A stretch of DNA of 64,000 nt from Mesostigma viride. Lineage: Eukaryota; Streptophyta; Mesostigmatophyceae; Mesostigmatales; Mesostigmataceae. The translations under genes and the position numbers were made by a program. Shown here piece after piece: positions 21,133 to 30,633 of the stretch; position 1 is the first letter of the stretch, and every line of letters starts with the position of its first letter. Below the pieces are notes generated by a model. That model ran no database searches. It was not told the DNA's origin and saw only the letters and a list, made by a program, of their open reading frames with translations. Where the stretch lies: contig RPFO01000389.1 of the NCBI GenBank assembly GCA_009746045.1, positions 1,499,982-1,563,981 of the forward strand, given 5' to 3'.

Positions 21133-21749
21133 AGTTAACGTAAAGGATTTACGTTAGATGGATAGAGATTGTTACGCTCTTTCCAACGGCACCTTGAACG
21201 CCTCATTTGGTTAAGGAACGTAAAAGTTATGACGTTTCCTAGGCTGTGCCGACAGTACCCGGCGCGCCACTGTGGGCGCGTACGGACACAGGATGTACAA
21301 GTGTCACTTTGATAGTCCGCAGGACGTTGACAGGACTTGTACAGGACTTGATGGTCAATTGATAGGTACCCGCGCTGTAGCGCGCCAGGACCTATGAGAC
21401 AATTGATGCTGATCAGTGTACGGATAGGTCCACAGGACTAGCCGTATGGACAATTGATAGATCTGCGCGCCAAAGGAGTGCCAGAGTCTGTGTAATCAAT
21501 TGATTGACAGTTCAGCTGTGACAGTGCAGCTGAATACTTGGACGCGTCCCTAGCAACCTATATGTGTGACTTGGTAGATCTAGGACGCCAGTTCTTGCGT
21601 GCACGCTCTCTTGGCACTGCGACCCTGTCGTCTGTGCTGCGTGCAGTCTTGGAAGTGACGTGACTTACGTCTGTGTTCCTTATTCATAATAAAGGCAACT
21701 TTCCTGCAAGAACCATGGCGGAATTCAAGGCATTCACGCTCTCACAACT
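21133..21749 (+). repeat. E5 3' LTR (617 bp)
   Basis: Nearly identical to 11819-12436. Followed by GAAAT (21750-21754) and E4 pol. Confidence 0.92.
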
Positions 21750-22626
21750 GAAATGGCTGGCGCTTGATGAAGCCAGCCGGGCAGGATGGGCAGCCAGGGG
21801 CAGTTGGACTCCTCGTCGTCAAGTTGGATGCAGGGATGGCAACCAGCTTCTTGATGCGATCGGCACCAGCATGGCCCAAACGCCAGTGCAGCAGCAGGCT
21901 AACTGGCCGCTCCACCGTCACAGCAGCCATCGCTGGCGCTGCCTTCGCCGCAGGTAACACGTAGATGTTGTTCTGCATGGCGATCTTGTGATGCTTGTTA
22001 TCCAGCACCACTGTCTCTTTGTGGAAATCCACCTTGTGACCTGCCTTTGCGAGTTGCGCAACTGAAAGGAGTCGTGCATTCAGGCCAGGTACAAGCAGCG
22101 CTCCTTGCAAGCGCACGCTGTGGCCAGGAAGCTCCACGGCGATGGTGCCCTGGCCGGTAGCGTGCAGCTGTCCGCCGGAGCCAGCGATTGCCCTGCTGTG
22201 GGGGGTCAGAGACACAAAGTCAGAACGGCACGGGGACATGTGGCTGCTCGCAGCCGAGTCCAGCACCCAGGTGAGGTTGTCGCACGTATACTGCGTGAGA
22301 GCAGCAGCCTCCGGCGGCGTCGACGGCGACTCCTCGGCAATGGTGACCATGCAGAAGCCAGGCGGCAGTTCAGCCGCCTCCTGAGTTGCGTTGGCAGCGG
22401 ATCCAGCAGGTGCGTTGCGTCCCTTGTTCTGGTTCCCTCGGTTGCCGCCCTTGCCCCCCCTGTGCTGGTTGGGGTACCAGCGTGGGGCCTTCTCAGGATG
22501 CTCCTTCCAGCAGTCTTTGTCCTTGTGATTTGACAGGCCACAGTGACTGCATTTCTTGGTCCCCCCGTTCCCCTTGCTGTTGGTGTGGTAGGCCTGGCCA
22601 GTGCCAGCACTCTCCTTTTTCACCAC
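21750..22626 (-). CDS. E4 pol, first part: zinc knuckle, protease and integrase N-terminus
   Basis: Begins in the frame of MVKKESAG and contains the gag-type knuckle CSHCGLSNHKDKDC (about 22555-22514), a basic Gly/Asn linker, a protease with LDSAASSHMSP (active site DSA where DSG is usual), and the pre-integrase domain with HWRLGH and CPSCPAG completing the HHCC set. It is cut at 21750 by E5 and continues at 11818. A frame change relative to gag occurs near 22630, next to a GGGGG run. This could be a mutation or a programmed shift; from one copy I cannot say which. Confidence 0.88.
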
Positions 22627-23249
22627 AGCACGTCCCCCTTGAGCAGATCCTCCGCCTCCATGAGTGCCCTCTTCACCACAGGTAGTGGGTCCTCCTCGTT
22701 GAACCGTACAGACACCAGCGCAGGGCGGTACTCGTCTGTCAGTGCTCCCAGTAGAATAGCAGCAAAATCACGGTCCTGGATGACTCCCCCTGCAGCCTGG
22801 TAGTCAGCACGTAGAAGCTCCGCCCTCCTCACGAGCTGTTGCATGGTCTCGTTAGGAAGCTTCTGTAGGCGGTGCAGCTTGCTCCTCAGCTCAAACCTGT
22901 GACTCTTGGTTAGCCTGGTTTGCTCATAGTTTTCCATGAGACACTGCCATGCTTGGCTACCAGTTTTGTTGGCCACAGTGGCCATTAGGCGTGCAGCTTC
23001 ACCTGTTAGACAGGTGAGCAAAGCTGCCCACAGGGCCTTATCAGCCCTGTCATTCTCCTCAGTGCCCAGCAGGACAGCATCCAAACTGAAAAGACTGACA
23101 ACAGCCAAAAACAAATTCTTCCACTCCTCCCACTTGCTGTAATCATCACCAGCTGCACCAACAAATTTCTTGCAGCTCTTGGCAACTGTTGAAACAAGAG
23201 AGGTGTAGTCAGGCTGTCTGGTAGCAGTTTGGGTGTCTTGATCCTCCAT
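22620..23249 (-). CDS. E4 gag (capsid part)
   Basis: Copia-type gag. I prefer the ATG at 23249 (MEDQDTQTA); an earlier ATG at about 23324 lies beside the primer site. The core shows FVGAAGDDYSKWEEW, LWAALLTCLTGEA, AWQCLMENYEQT and LRADYQAAGGVI, typical of the Retrotran_gag/UBN2 family. It ends at TGA 22620; the zinc knuckle lies in the overlapping frame. About 210 residues. It forms virus-like particles. Confidence 0.88.
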   Translation of the reverse strand: MEDQDTQTATRQPDYTSLVSTVAKSCKKFVGAAGDDYSKWEEWKNLFLAVVSLFSLDAVLLGTEENDRADKALWAALLTCLTGEAARLMATVANKTGSQAWQCLMENYEQTRLTKSHRFELRSKLHRLQKLPNETMQQLVRRAELLRADYQAAGGVIQDRDFAAILLGALTDEYRPALVSVRFNEEDPLPVVKRALMEAEDLLKGDVLW

Positions 23250-23328
23250 GGTTGATCTGGGTCTGGGTGTTGTCTCTGGGGTAGTCAGATGAATGTCTCT
23301 GCTCCTCAAATGCAGGGTAGGCATCAAA

Positions 23329-23340
23329 CCTCCGATACCA
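23329..23340 (-). promoter_or_regulatory. E4 primer-binding site (initiator tRNA-Met type)
   Basis: Sense TGGTATCGGAGG directly after the 5' LTR. Copia elements usually have TGGTATCAGAGC, complementary to the 3' end of initiator tRNA-Met, so this is a close match. Confidence 0.85.
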
Positions 23341-23737
23341 TGTTGAAAGAACTAATGGGTTTGCCCTCTACAATGCTTGTGATTGAAACCCAAATGTGCC
23401 TGTCCTTGCAGGTACAGGCTATGGAGGATGGGAGCAAAGAGACAGAGACTCAGTTTGAGGCAGAATGATAGTGAGGAGTACCTTTGGCAAGGCTCCTCAG
23501 TTGTTTTATTAACTCGAGGAAAAAACACAGGCAGAAAACTGGAATGACCTGATTGGCTGGCTAGGAATGTGCCTAGGAATATTCTCGTGTAATACTCAGG
23601 CCACCAATCAGGTTAGGTCAGTGTACAGGCTACCAATCAGATCTAGACAAGAATAAATCTTATCTTATAACTGCTGTACAGCCTTATCTTGTAACTGATG
23701 TACAGTCTTAACTTGTAACTGCTGCACAGTAATCTAA

Positions 23738-23745
23738 CTATTTAA
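23738..23745. repeat. 8 bp target duplication CTATTTAA, left copy
   Basis: Repeated at 25322-25329. The undisturbed site occurs once in the other LTR near 8426-8433. Confidence 0.92.
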
Positions 23746-25321
23746 CCGTGTTGGTCTGTACGGCAGTACGGGGTACTCGGTAAAACCCTTGCGTACTGTA
23801 AAAATACAGGTATTTTTGCGAGGGGTAAAAAATACGCGAAAAAACACGCAGTACGGCATACGGGGTATTTTTGAAATTGTGCTAAAAAAGTACGGGGTAT
23901 TATTGAGGCCAAGGCTTAAAGTACGGGGTATTCTAAGGATGTGTGGCCCTGCATCCAACAAATGTTACTATGTACTATGCTCTCTGCTATTCATTAATGA
24001 GCATAATGGCAGTGACTTGCCACCTGCCACACTTAGATCGACATTGCAATACATCCTTCAACTGTACATTTGTATATTGTGGACACGCAAACTATTGACC
24101 ATCTAACACCGGTCTCTTTTATTACAATGCATTATTGACAACATAATACATGATTGAATGGTATAATGCACCCAGAGCTCTGGCAGCCTCGATGCAGAGG
24201 ATGTCATAGCACTATAGATGGCAGCTTCGCTGCACAATGACAACAAGTGCATGCCACGAATCCCTAAGAAATAAAATCAAGGCAATGAACCCAGAATTGA
24301 CCTTCACTGCTGCGGCAGGTCCATACTTTGCCACTGCCGCGATCATGTTCTTGTACGAGGCGCTGGCGGCGACGTGAAACGGAATGCCATTCTCGTAAAA
24401 GAAAGAGGCCTGGGCAAGGCGGACTTCCTGGAGCTGCGCATTGGAAAAGCACTGTGGAATCGTCTTCTGCACTGCCTTGCCAGAGCCACAAGGGCCAGCA
24501 CCCGGGGCAGCGGCAGGCAGAAGGGCCTTGGCAACGCGGGCACCGAGCACTGCCTTTTGCTCCTTCTTTTCCAACCGGGCTGCCTCAGCCGCCTGAAGCC
24601 TCCCGATCAGGCCTTCTACATTCCTAGACTGCTGGCAAAATGTGGCTCCCTTGTTGGGGATGTGGCCCAGATGGCCGACAGCGCGATCCTTGCTAAAGTT
24701 GCCAGGCCTGCCGAACTTGTAATCGCACAGCTTGCACGCCTGGCCACCTCTGGCCGACTACCACGTCTTCCCCACTCACGGTCTTTTCCACCTCGTCAAT
24801 CAGGTGGAGGTATTGACACTCCTCTCCCCTTTTGACGACTGGAACTCTAGGCATGGTCGCCTCTTTTAGGATTGCCTAGCGCACAATACATGAACCGGCG
24901 CCCCCGGCACCCTCTATTTGCTTTAATTGCGTCTTCACTCTTCTGCGTCTTTCTGGAAGTGCACCCGTCCCTAAACCTTATGATTCTGCCATGCATGCTC
25001 TGTCCCCTCGCAGCTTTTCTCCCGCGAATAAAAAATCCTGTCAAAAAATGTAGAAAGAAAAAAAATGTAGAAAAAAATGTAGAAAGGCACACCGTCACGC
25101 GTGTACTAGCAAGTAGCTATGCACTCGCTGCAATTTCAGCAATTTTAGTACCACTGACAGGTCTGGGCCTCTCCCCACCGCGTGACACGTCCACGACCTC
25201 CAAAATCGGCTAAGTCCAAAGTGAAAAACAGTGAAAATCGTACGGCGTACGCGGTCGAAAGCGTCAGTACCGTGGAATACGGCGTATTTTCATACCCGAG
25301 GTGCCGTACGAACCAACACGG
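23746..25321 (-). mobile_element. hAT-type DNA transposon remnant in E4 LTR, 1576 bp
   Basis: 8 bp duplication plus terminal inverted repeats CCGTGTTGGT(CT/TC)GTACGGCA. Inside, on the minus strand, is the N-terminal part of a hAT transposase with BED-type finger. Most of the transposase is missing, so this copy cannot move itself. Copies of GTACGGGGTA near both ends look like subterminal transposase-binding repeats. The segments 23746-24211 and 24851-25321 hold no other feature I recognise. Confidence 0.9.
24212..24856 (-). pseudogene. hAT transposase N-terminal fragment with BED-like zinc finger
   Basis: From an ATG at about 24854 the first 36 codons run in one frame; a shift near 24740 leads into GQACKLCDYKF and the finger ending in GHLGHIP and TFCQQ (C-x2-C with paired His). 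After a Lys/Ala-rich linker follows ASFFYENGIPFHVAASASYK and MIAAVAKYGP, the conserved hAT block after the BED finger. The frame then ends at 24212 with no catalytic DDE/RNase H-like domain. Minus strand, same orientation as E4. Confidence 0.8.
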
Positions 25322-25669
25322 CTATTTAATAAAAGATCTCTCCGTGTGTGATCTGATGATGATGAAGTAAATCTGGCGTGAACATATCAGCGCCACATCT
25401 GACATGCACAGTGTACATGTCAATCAGTCAGCTGTCCTGTCATAGATTCTCATCTGACATGTCATAGGTCAGCTGACATAGACAGATTTGTCAGCTGCCT
25501 ATAAGGATCCACTTGGCATAGGTACTAATCCCTGATTACTAAAATTGGCCACAACTTTCTCATTTGTAGGCCAAATCCAACGGGATAAAAAACAGTGGCT
25601 CCTGTACAAGAGCCTCTATCTATCTAGCCAGGTCAGGTGGGTACAAATACAAGGACCATGTCCTTGACA

Positions 25670-25764
25670 CAAGGTTCGTGTGTGAAGACGCTCGTTGCCT
25701 TGTTGGGCCTCGAGCTATATGCAACCTCGTTCCATCCTTGTTCCTCGGTCATGAGCAACGCTAA
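25670..25764 (-). repeat. E4 right target duplication and rest of E3 LTR
   Basis: CAAGG (25670-25674) then TTCGTGTGTGAAGACGCTCG onward, matching the S LTR at 56785 onward. Similarity stops at 25764 (GAGCAACGCT). Confidence 0.8.
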
Positions 25765-26084
25765 CCGTAACTGAAAGACCAGGTACTCACAATAGTACGT
25801 TCATGGACTCCTCTATCCAAACTCCTCTGACTAAGCGCTGAAGACCTAACTTTAATCTGCACCAGGTTCCCAAAGAAAGGGTTGGGATGTCATGTGGGTC
25901 AGAGGGCAACCTTTGAACCGATGAGCAGGCCTAGCTAGTCTTTGGAGGCACCTCAGGTTCCAAAAGAAAAGGCAGTCTGCATGGTCTCTGGGAGGGATCA
26001 GATGTCTCAGTGAAGGCTTGTGGGGGCAGTGGCTGAAAGGTTCTCATGCAGTCTGGTCCAAGCTCCAAAACAAGAAAGGGTTGG
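25765..26084 (+). other. S-family 3' region (plus strand) with polypurine tract
   Basis: Matches the pre-LTR region of E9 (50690-51013) and, reversed, of E10 (57600-57295), for example GTTCCCAAAGAAAGGGTTGG and GTCCAAGCTCC. Ends with AAAACAAGAAAGGGTTGG at the LTR start. No ORF. Confidence 0.7.
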
Positions 26085-26749
26085 AGTTAGCATATTGGGG
26101 TACCAATGTGCTAGATGGATGCAGGTTGAGGAGACCTTTCCAACACCGTGCCAACCGCCTAGAACAGACAAGGGACTAGAGAGATATCAGGTCCCGAAGT
26201 ACTGCCGACCAGTGGGCGGTGGCGGTGCACTCTCAGGGCACAGTGGACAGGACACGTGGCAGGCAGGGCCTGCACAGGCTTATTAGCCTGTACCATCACG
26301 TGACTGGGACACAGTGTACTGAGGACGCAACGGTCCGGTGGCTAGTAGAAGCCAGTAGCCAGCCAGCAGGTCTGCAAGGATGTAACTCCATGCAGAACTG
26401 TGGCAGGTCCTGTGCTAACTAACCTTGACACAGGATATAGCCAGAGATTCCTGTGTGCTGCCTGCAACGAGGATGCAAGGCAGCGATACGAGGCTCTGGC
26501 AAAGTAGCGTTGCACAGCGTTGCTCATCATGACCGAGGAACAAGGATGGAATGAGGTTGCATATAGCTCGAGGCTCAACGAGGCAACGAGCGTCTTCACA
26601 CACGAACCTTGGTCGTCACGACGAGTGGCGAGCCTATCGAGGGTTGTAGGCCTGGTGTGAGGATAAAGGTTGCTTGCCAGCAGCCTAGGGTCATTCCAGC
26701 CAGCAAGACCAGGAGCTCACAAGCTCTGCTGACGAGCTGCTGTGCAAAT
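26085..26749 (+). repeat. S-family LTR, plus orientation
   Basis: From AGTTAGCATATT to GCTGTGCAAAT, closely similar to the E10 LTR. With the preceding 3' region it is the end of a plus-strand element whose body is absent. It faces the E3 LTR in inverted orientation and abuts E6 gag at 26750. It also shows the uninterrupted E4 target site at about 26605-26625. Confidence 0.85.
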
Positions 26750-27464
26750 GTACCCCAGGTCTGTCTGTGGTCTCGTGGTGTTTATAATAGTTGGTGAGGT
26801 TGAGAACCTCGTCAGAGAATTCTTCCCTCAAACCCTCCAGGAACTGTGCCCAGGTCAGCTTATCCTTGACAGCTGTCCTAGCCTTCTCCCTGACACGCTC
26901 TGACGAGTCCCTGTTACACGTGGATGTATGGAAAACATGCACCAAATTGACAGTGAGGTCCACGGAGAGAACAACCAACTCCATGTCCTCCAGCCACTTG
27001 TCAAGCGCCTCCTGTGCATGGTAGTGGTGGGTTGAGTGGCTTCTGCCCATTCATGACAGATACAGCACTCATGTGAGGCCTCGACCCTGGCAACGCCTTT
27101 ACCGCTTCACTCACATGCAGTGGGTGTCACAACAACAGCACCACTAGGGCGTAGGGGAGGGTAACTCAACATGAAGTCTCTTACCATTTCCATCAGAGGA
27201 GGCGTCTCTCTTACGTTTCTCCACTGCTGGCTGTCCGTTAGCGACCATCACTGCATCATTCCGCCACGTTGCCCGCGCCTTCCTTGCCTCCTCCACCGTT
27301 TCCTCATGCCCCCGCTTGCTTCCCGGCCGCTTCCCCCCATCGCCGTCGCTGGCAGGGATAGCATCCCCTACCAGCTGCTCTTTGTCCTTCTGTGGCTCCT
27401 GGCTTTCCCCAGCCGGTGCCTCCGCCTCGCCCTTGTCGCCGTCGCCGGTCTTTCCACGAGGCAT
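26750..27464 (-). pseudogene. E6 gag, truncated and frameshifted
   Basis: ATG 27464 begins MPRGKTGDGDKGEAEAP, then a charged N-terminal region to about 27144. After a frame change comes the core KWLEDMELVVLSVDLTVNLV, VHVFHTSTCNRDSSERV, FLEGLREEFSDEVLNLTNYY as in E10. Similarity ends near 26790; the last 40 bases before the LTR are unrelated. No zinc knuckle remains. Confidence 0.75.
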
Positions 27465-27593
27465 TATATATTGACGATGCAACAATACAGGCGAAGGAAA
27501 AGGAAGAACAAGCTCAAGCGCTGGCTTCGCCTGAAGAAGCTGTTGGCAGCTCCTCAGACGCAGCTTCTGCCTCACGCTCCTGTGCAGTAAGCG

Positions 27594-29427
27594 CTACCGG
27601 TGTCCCAACCTTGGAACTGCTCGCACCTCCGCCTCGCTGTAAGGTCCAAGCACCCGGCTAACCGGTCGCCCGTCAGCCGACAGCTCAACCGGCACCCTTG
27701 GCTCGCCGCCACGACGATGCCACTCCAGGTTCCTCACCCAACGGCCTCCACCCCCACGCCTCTCGTTATACGACCCCCGACCAAACTCCCCAAAGTCGTG
27801 CTCTGGTTCTGCCGGGATATGAACCTCTGCTCGTTGCCGAGCCGAATATCCCTCCTGCGTCCCGTCGCCCTCGTCGATCTGCTGAGAGGACCTGGCAATA
27901 ATGCCCGCCGGGCGATCCACAAACTGGTCGTGGAAATCCTCAGCAGTAACCTCACGCCCGGTGATTACGTTGATGGTAGGCCCAATCGCTCCTAGACACT
28001 GTGCACCCGGGGCGTGTCTAAGGTGGACCAAATCCCCGCCGGCCGCGTGGTGATGACCCTGAGTGATCAGCGTGACCACGGGACTCCTGGATCAAAATGT
28101 TCACCAGGTGCTCACAAGTCTGAGCAACGACCTCGGCGGAAGACCACGGGTTGTCTCGCTCCCGCGTTTGTGCGTCCCGTATGATGTGGGAAGCGTCAAT
28201 GCCCTTACCCAACGAACTGGTTGCCAACCAGTGATTGAACAGCCTCGTCGCCCTGTCAAATATCTAGCGATGTTTCTCTACTTTTGTCACACATTATGTT
28301 ATCACGCATGAATAATATGCGGGGGAAATTGACGCCGTCAGCTACATGTAGGTGTTTATATACATACACGACTTGTTGTTGGGTTTGCATCCCTATTAAT
28401 TGCACCCACAGGTCGTTGACTAACTTAATATCATATACAATGTTTGAGTGTACAAAAATCCGAATGATGTTGCTCGGAATACAGCAAGCGTTACCTGTCA
28501 GCACCGTTACAGGTGCCGTAATTTACATCGGCTCTCTCCGGATCAGATCAGGTCCGCAGTTTGTGGTGCCGCCCTGGAGGCGATAGGACTTTGAGCCTAT
28601 CAGACCACACACACAGTGTACCATGATGTGGACAATAGATTACAGGCTGCAAAGTCGTTATTATCTAGTGTTCTTTCCGTGGTTGTAGAGACGCTAAGCT
28701 GCAGTGCCGTTAGATGTAAATCAACGGTGCATAATGCATTAGCCGCCACTACTTTGTGTGCCTAGAGTTGTTTGCTTGCTAGCCGTGTGTGGCCCCGGCC
28801 GACCCAGTGTTGGTCGTGTGACCCTGCCCAGTGTTGGCATTGTCATTTGCCCTGGCCCAGTGTTGGCTATGGTAGACTGCGCCCAGTCTTGGCCGCACCG
28901 TGTTTTTCCACTCTCAGTAAACGTATTTTAATACAAGAAGTCTTTTCCATACACTTGTGCAATATCTGGGTCATAACAGGCAAAAGATCTTTCCTCCGAG
29001 CCCCGGTTTCTGACACGCCCCCAAGCAGACTGCGACCAGCTGACCCAGCGTCTCGCGGGCCAAGTCGAGTGCCTGCAACGTCACGTGCCCGCCCTGCATG
29101 GTACGCAACTTCTAGGCTGCTATCTCGTCGCGGATACCGACAAGACGCTCAGTGGCGACCCTGCTCGTCTCTCCTGGCGATGTTGTCGCCCTAATGCGCA
29201 TCACAACCGGATCGTTCATGCACCGACGGCTCAGCTGCGTTGCCGAACACCGCAACCCAACCTCCCTCCGCAAGCCCTCGCGCCACGTAGGCGGCCTGCA
29301 CAAAGGTTGACGCGTTTGCCTGATGAGTGTAAGGGTAAAACGGACCCTCTCTCACCGGCGGCAATGACGAATCCTGACGGCTCGGAGACTCTTGCTCAGG
29401 CGTCCTCGCCGGAACGTCTGCCGACAT
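27594..29427 (-). pseudogene. E6 ORF1, frameshifted and interrupted by a solo LTR
   Basis: ATG 29427 begins MSADVPARTPEQ. Conserved ORF1 blocks follow: TFVQAAYVARGLAEGGWVAV, then in other frames DPVVMRIRATTSPGET, LDLARETLGQLVAVCLG. After removal of 28254-29015 come ATRLFNHWLATSSLGKGI, NPWSSAEVVAQTCEHLVNIL, TAEDFHDQFVDRPAGII, SSQQIDEGDGTQEGY and RAEVHIPAEPEHDFGEF. The C-terminal part (27594-28079) is a clean frame ending in GRPVSRVLG. Same unknown protein family as E3, E9 and E10 ORF1. Confidence 0.75.
28254..29015. repeat. 762 bp solo LTR of a TG/CA element, TSD CGCCC
   Basis: Begins TGTCAAATATC, ends GGTTTCTGACA, flanked by CGCCC (28249-28253 and 29016-29020). Removing it with one CGCCC rejoins E6 ORF1. 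It contains four spaced GCCCAGTGTTGG-like units (about 28800-28895). No ORF. No other copy of this LTR is present in the window; the TGTCAA start recalls the E4 LTR but the rest does not align. Confidence 0.8.
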
Positions 29428-29455
29428 GAAATCGCAACAGGAATGCAATAGTACG

Positions 29456-30111
29456 AGTTAAGAACGCCCCAGTGAGCGTGAGCTCCTGGTCTTTCACACA
29501 ACGGGATGAGCCAAAGTTGCAGGGCAGCAACCTTTTAACCCGTGCACCAAGTCACGACCACGGTGGTCACTTCCACGTCCAATGTGGGCACCCGGCGGTT
29601 CGTGCTTGCCAAGATAGCTGGTCATCCCCATGACCAAGCTATATCCTTCTTCGTTGTTCCTCGTTCCCATCAGCGTGACGAGGCACGTTGCAGGCTTGCT
29701 AGCAAATCCCCAACGTTCACTGGCATCAGTGCAGAGCCAGGACGAGCTGGATTTGCCTACTAGACACCTGCAACCTAGGAAGTACAGGACCTGTCACAAG
29801 CCTGCAAGGCCTAGTATCCTTGCAGCCCTGTGCCAGTTCCAGTACCCCACCATGCAGTCACAGGCTGCTGCTACACCTGGTCTACGTGGACCACAGTCAC
29901 GTGATGGACAGGCTAAGCCTGTGCAGGCACGACCTGCCACGTGTCCTGTTCACTATACCAGAGGACTGCACCCTTGTCGGCCGTGGACGGCTAGGACTTC
30001 GGGACCTCATAACTTTCTTGTCCCTTGTCTGTTTCAGGCGGTCAGCACGGCGTTGGAAAGGTCTTTCCAAACTGCATCCACTTAGCATATTGGCTTCCCC
30101 AAATGCTAACA
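29456..30111 (-). repeat. E6 5' LTR (about 656 bp)
   Basis: Sense reads (T)GTTAGCATTTGGGG to GTTCTTAACT. The first base is T where other copies have A. Otherwise typical S-family LTR. Confidence 0.82.
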
Positions 30112-30633
30112 GACGAGGCTCGTGCAAGATGAAGATGACGCGGTTGATGACGTCGGGGAGACTTTGTACCTTTCTAGTCGGCACTTAGCAAGACACCGAG
30201 CACTAAGACTAGGGAGGGTACAAAGCGCCACAAGACTGGAAGTTTTCTGGCATATTGTTTGGGTACCCCTGAAATCGGAAAATTAAGATGGGTTGGACAT
30301 TTTGTATGAACATTGTATTGACGAAGAAAATAAAGGAAAAAGTAGGAGATAGATCGAGTATGTTGCATGAATCTCACACATTGTGTCTCAATGCGTACAC
30401 CTTACCAGAAGTGCGGCCATGTACTGGTTCAACCGTCATGCAAGGATTAGTCGCAAGCCAAACCTTATCAGGACGCTATCACATATGATGAAGACTGGCC
30501 ACTTGTCTGCATGGTTGCCAGGCAGGAGGAAACCAAAGTCCTGCATGGTTGGCAGGAGAGCGTACTTGGAAGGGGTCTGGACTATATTTCCAAGTGCAAA
30601 CGCCGCCTCCCATGGAATGGGAGGAGGGGCACG
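30112..30633. other. Unassigned DNA with a 64 bp hairpin
   Basis: Not similar to any element in the window; it may be a remnant of the original host DNA. It contains an imperfect hairpin at 30162-30225 and AATAAA near 30328. ORFs are short (up to 86 codons) and unrecognised. Confidence 0.5.
30162..30225. repeat. 64 bp imperfect hairpin
   Basis: Arms CTTTGTACC...CTAGTC and GACTAG...GGTACAAAG, with an inner CTTAG/CTAAG pair. It could fold as an RNA stem-loop or be a tiny foldback insertion. Confidence 0.65.

Larger units (their letters stand above)
11819..21749 (+). mobile_element. E5: complete LTR retrotransposon of the AGTT/AACT group, inserted in E4 pol
   Basis: 5' LTR 11819-12436, ORF1 12461-13210, gag 13374-14496, pol 14497-18475, long 3' region, polypurine tract about 21115-21132, 3' LTR 21133-21749. 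Target duplication GAAAT. The two LTRs differ by about one substitution and one base of length by eye, so the copy is young. It nevertheless has frameshifts in gag and pol, a solo R-family LTR in the integrase and a TTAA-flanked insertion in its 3' region. Same group as the S family by domain order and sequence, but with its own LTR and ORF1. Confidence 0.9.
8029..25669 (-). mobile_element. E4: Ty1/Copia retrotransposon, nearly complete, with two nested insertions
   Basis: Conventional Copia layout on the minus strand: 5' LTR 25669-23341 (split by hAT), primer site, gag, zinc knuckle, protease, integrase, RT, RNase H, polypurine tract, 3' LTR 8773-8029. Target duplication CAAGG. Ends TG/CA in sense (TGTCAAGG to TTCAACA). 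By eye the two 745 bp LTRs differ at about four positions, all transitions, so insertion is recent. E5 (11819-21749) interrupts pol; removing it with one GAAAT copy restores the reading frame exactly. Confidence 0.95.
23341..25669 (-). repeat. E4 5' LTR, split by a hAT insertion
   Basis: LTR parts 25669-25330 and 23745-23341, separated by the hAT element. Joined, they match the 3' LTR with about four transitions. Confidence 0.93.
26750..30111 (-). mobile_element. E6: S-family element, 5' LTR to gag
   Basis: Minus-strand order: 5' LTR 30111-29456, CGTACTATTG (29455-29446), ORF1 (29427-27594, interrupted by a solo LTR), gag (27464-26750), cut off by the plus-strand LTR at 26749. Pol absent. 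Confidence 0.78.
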
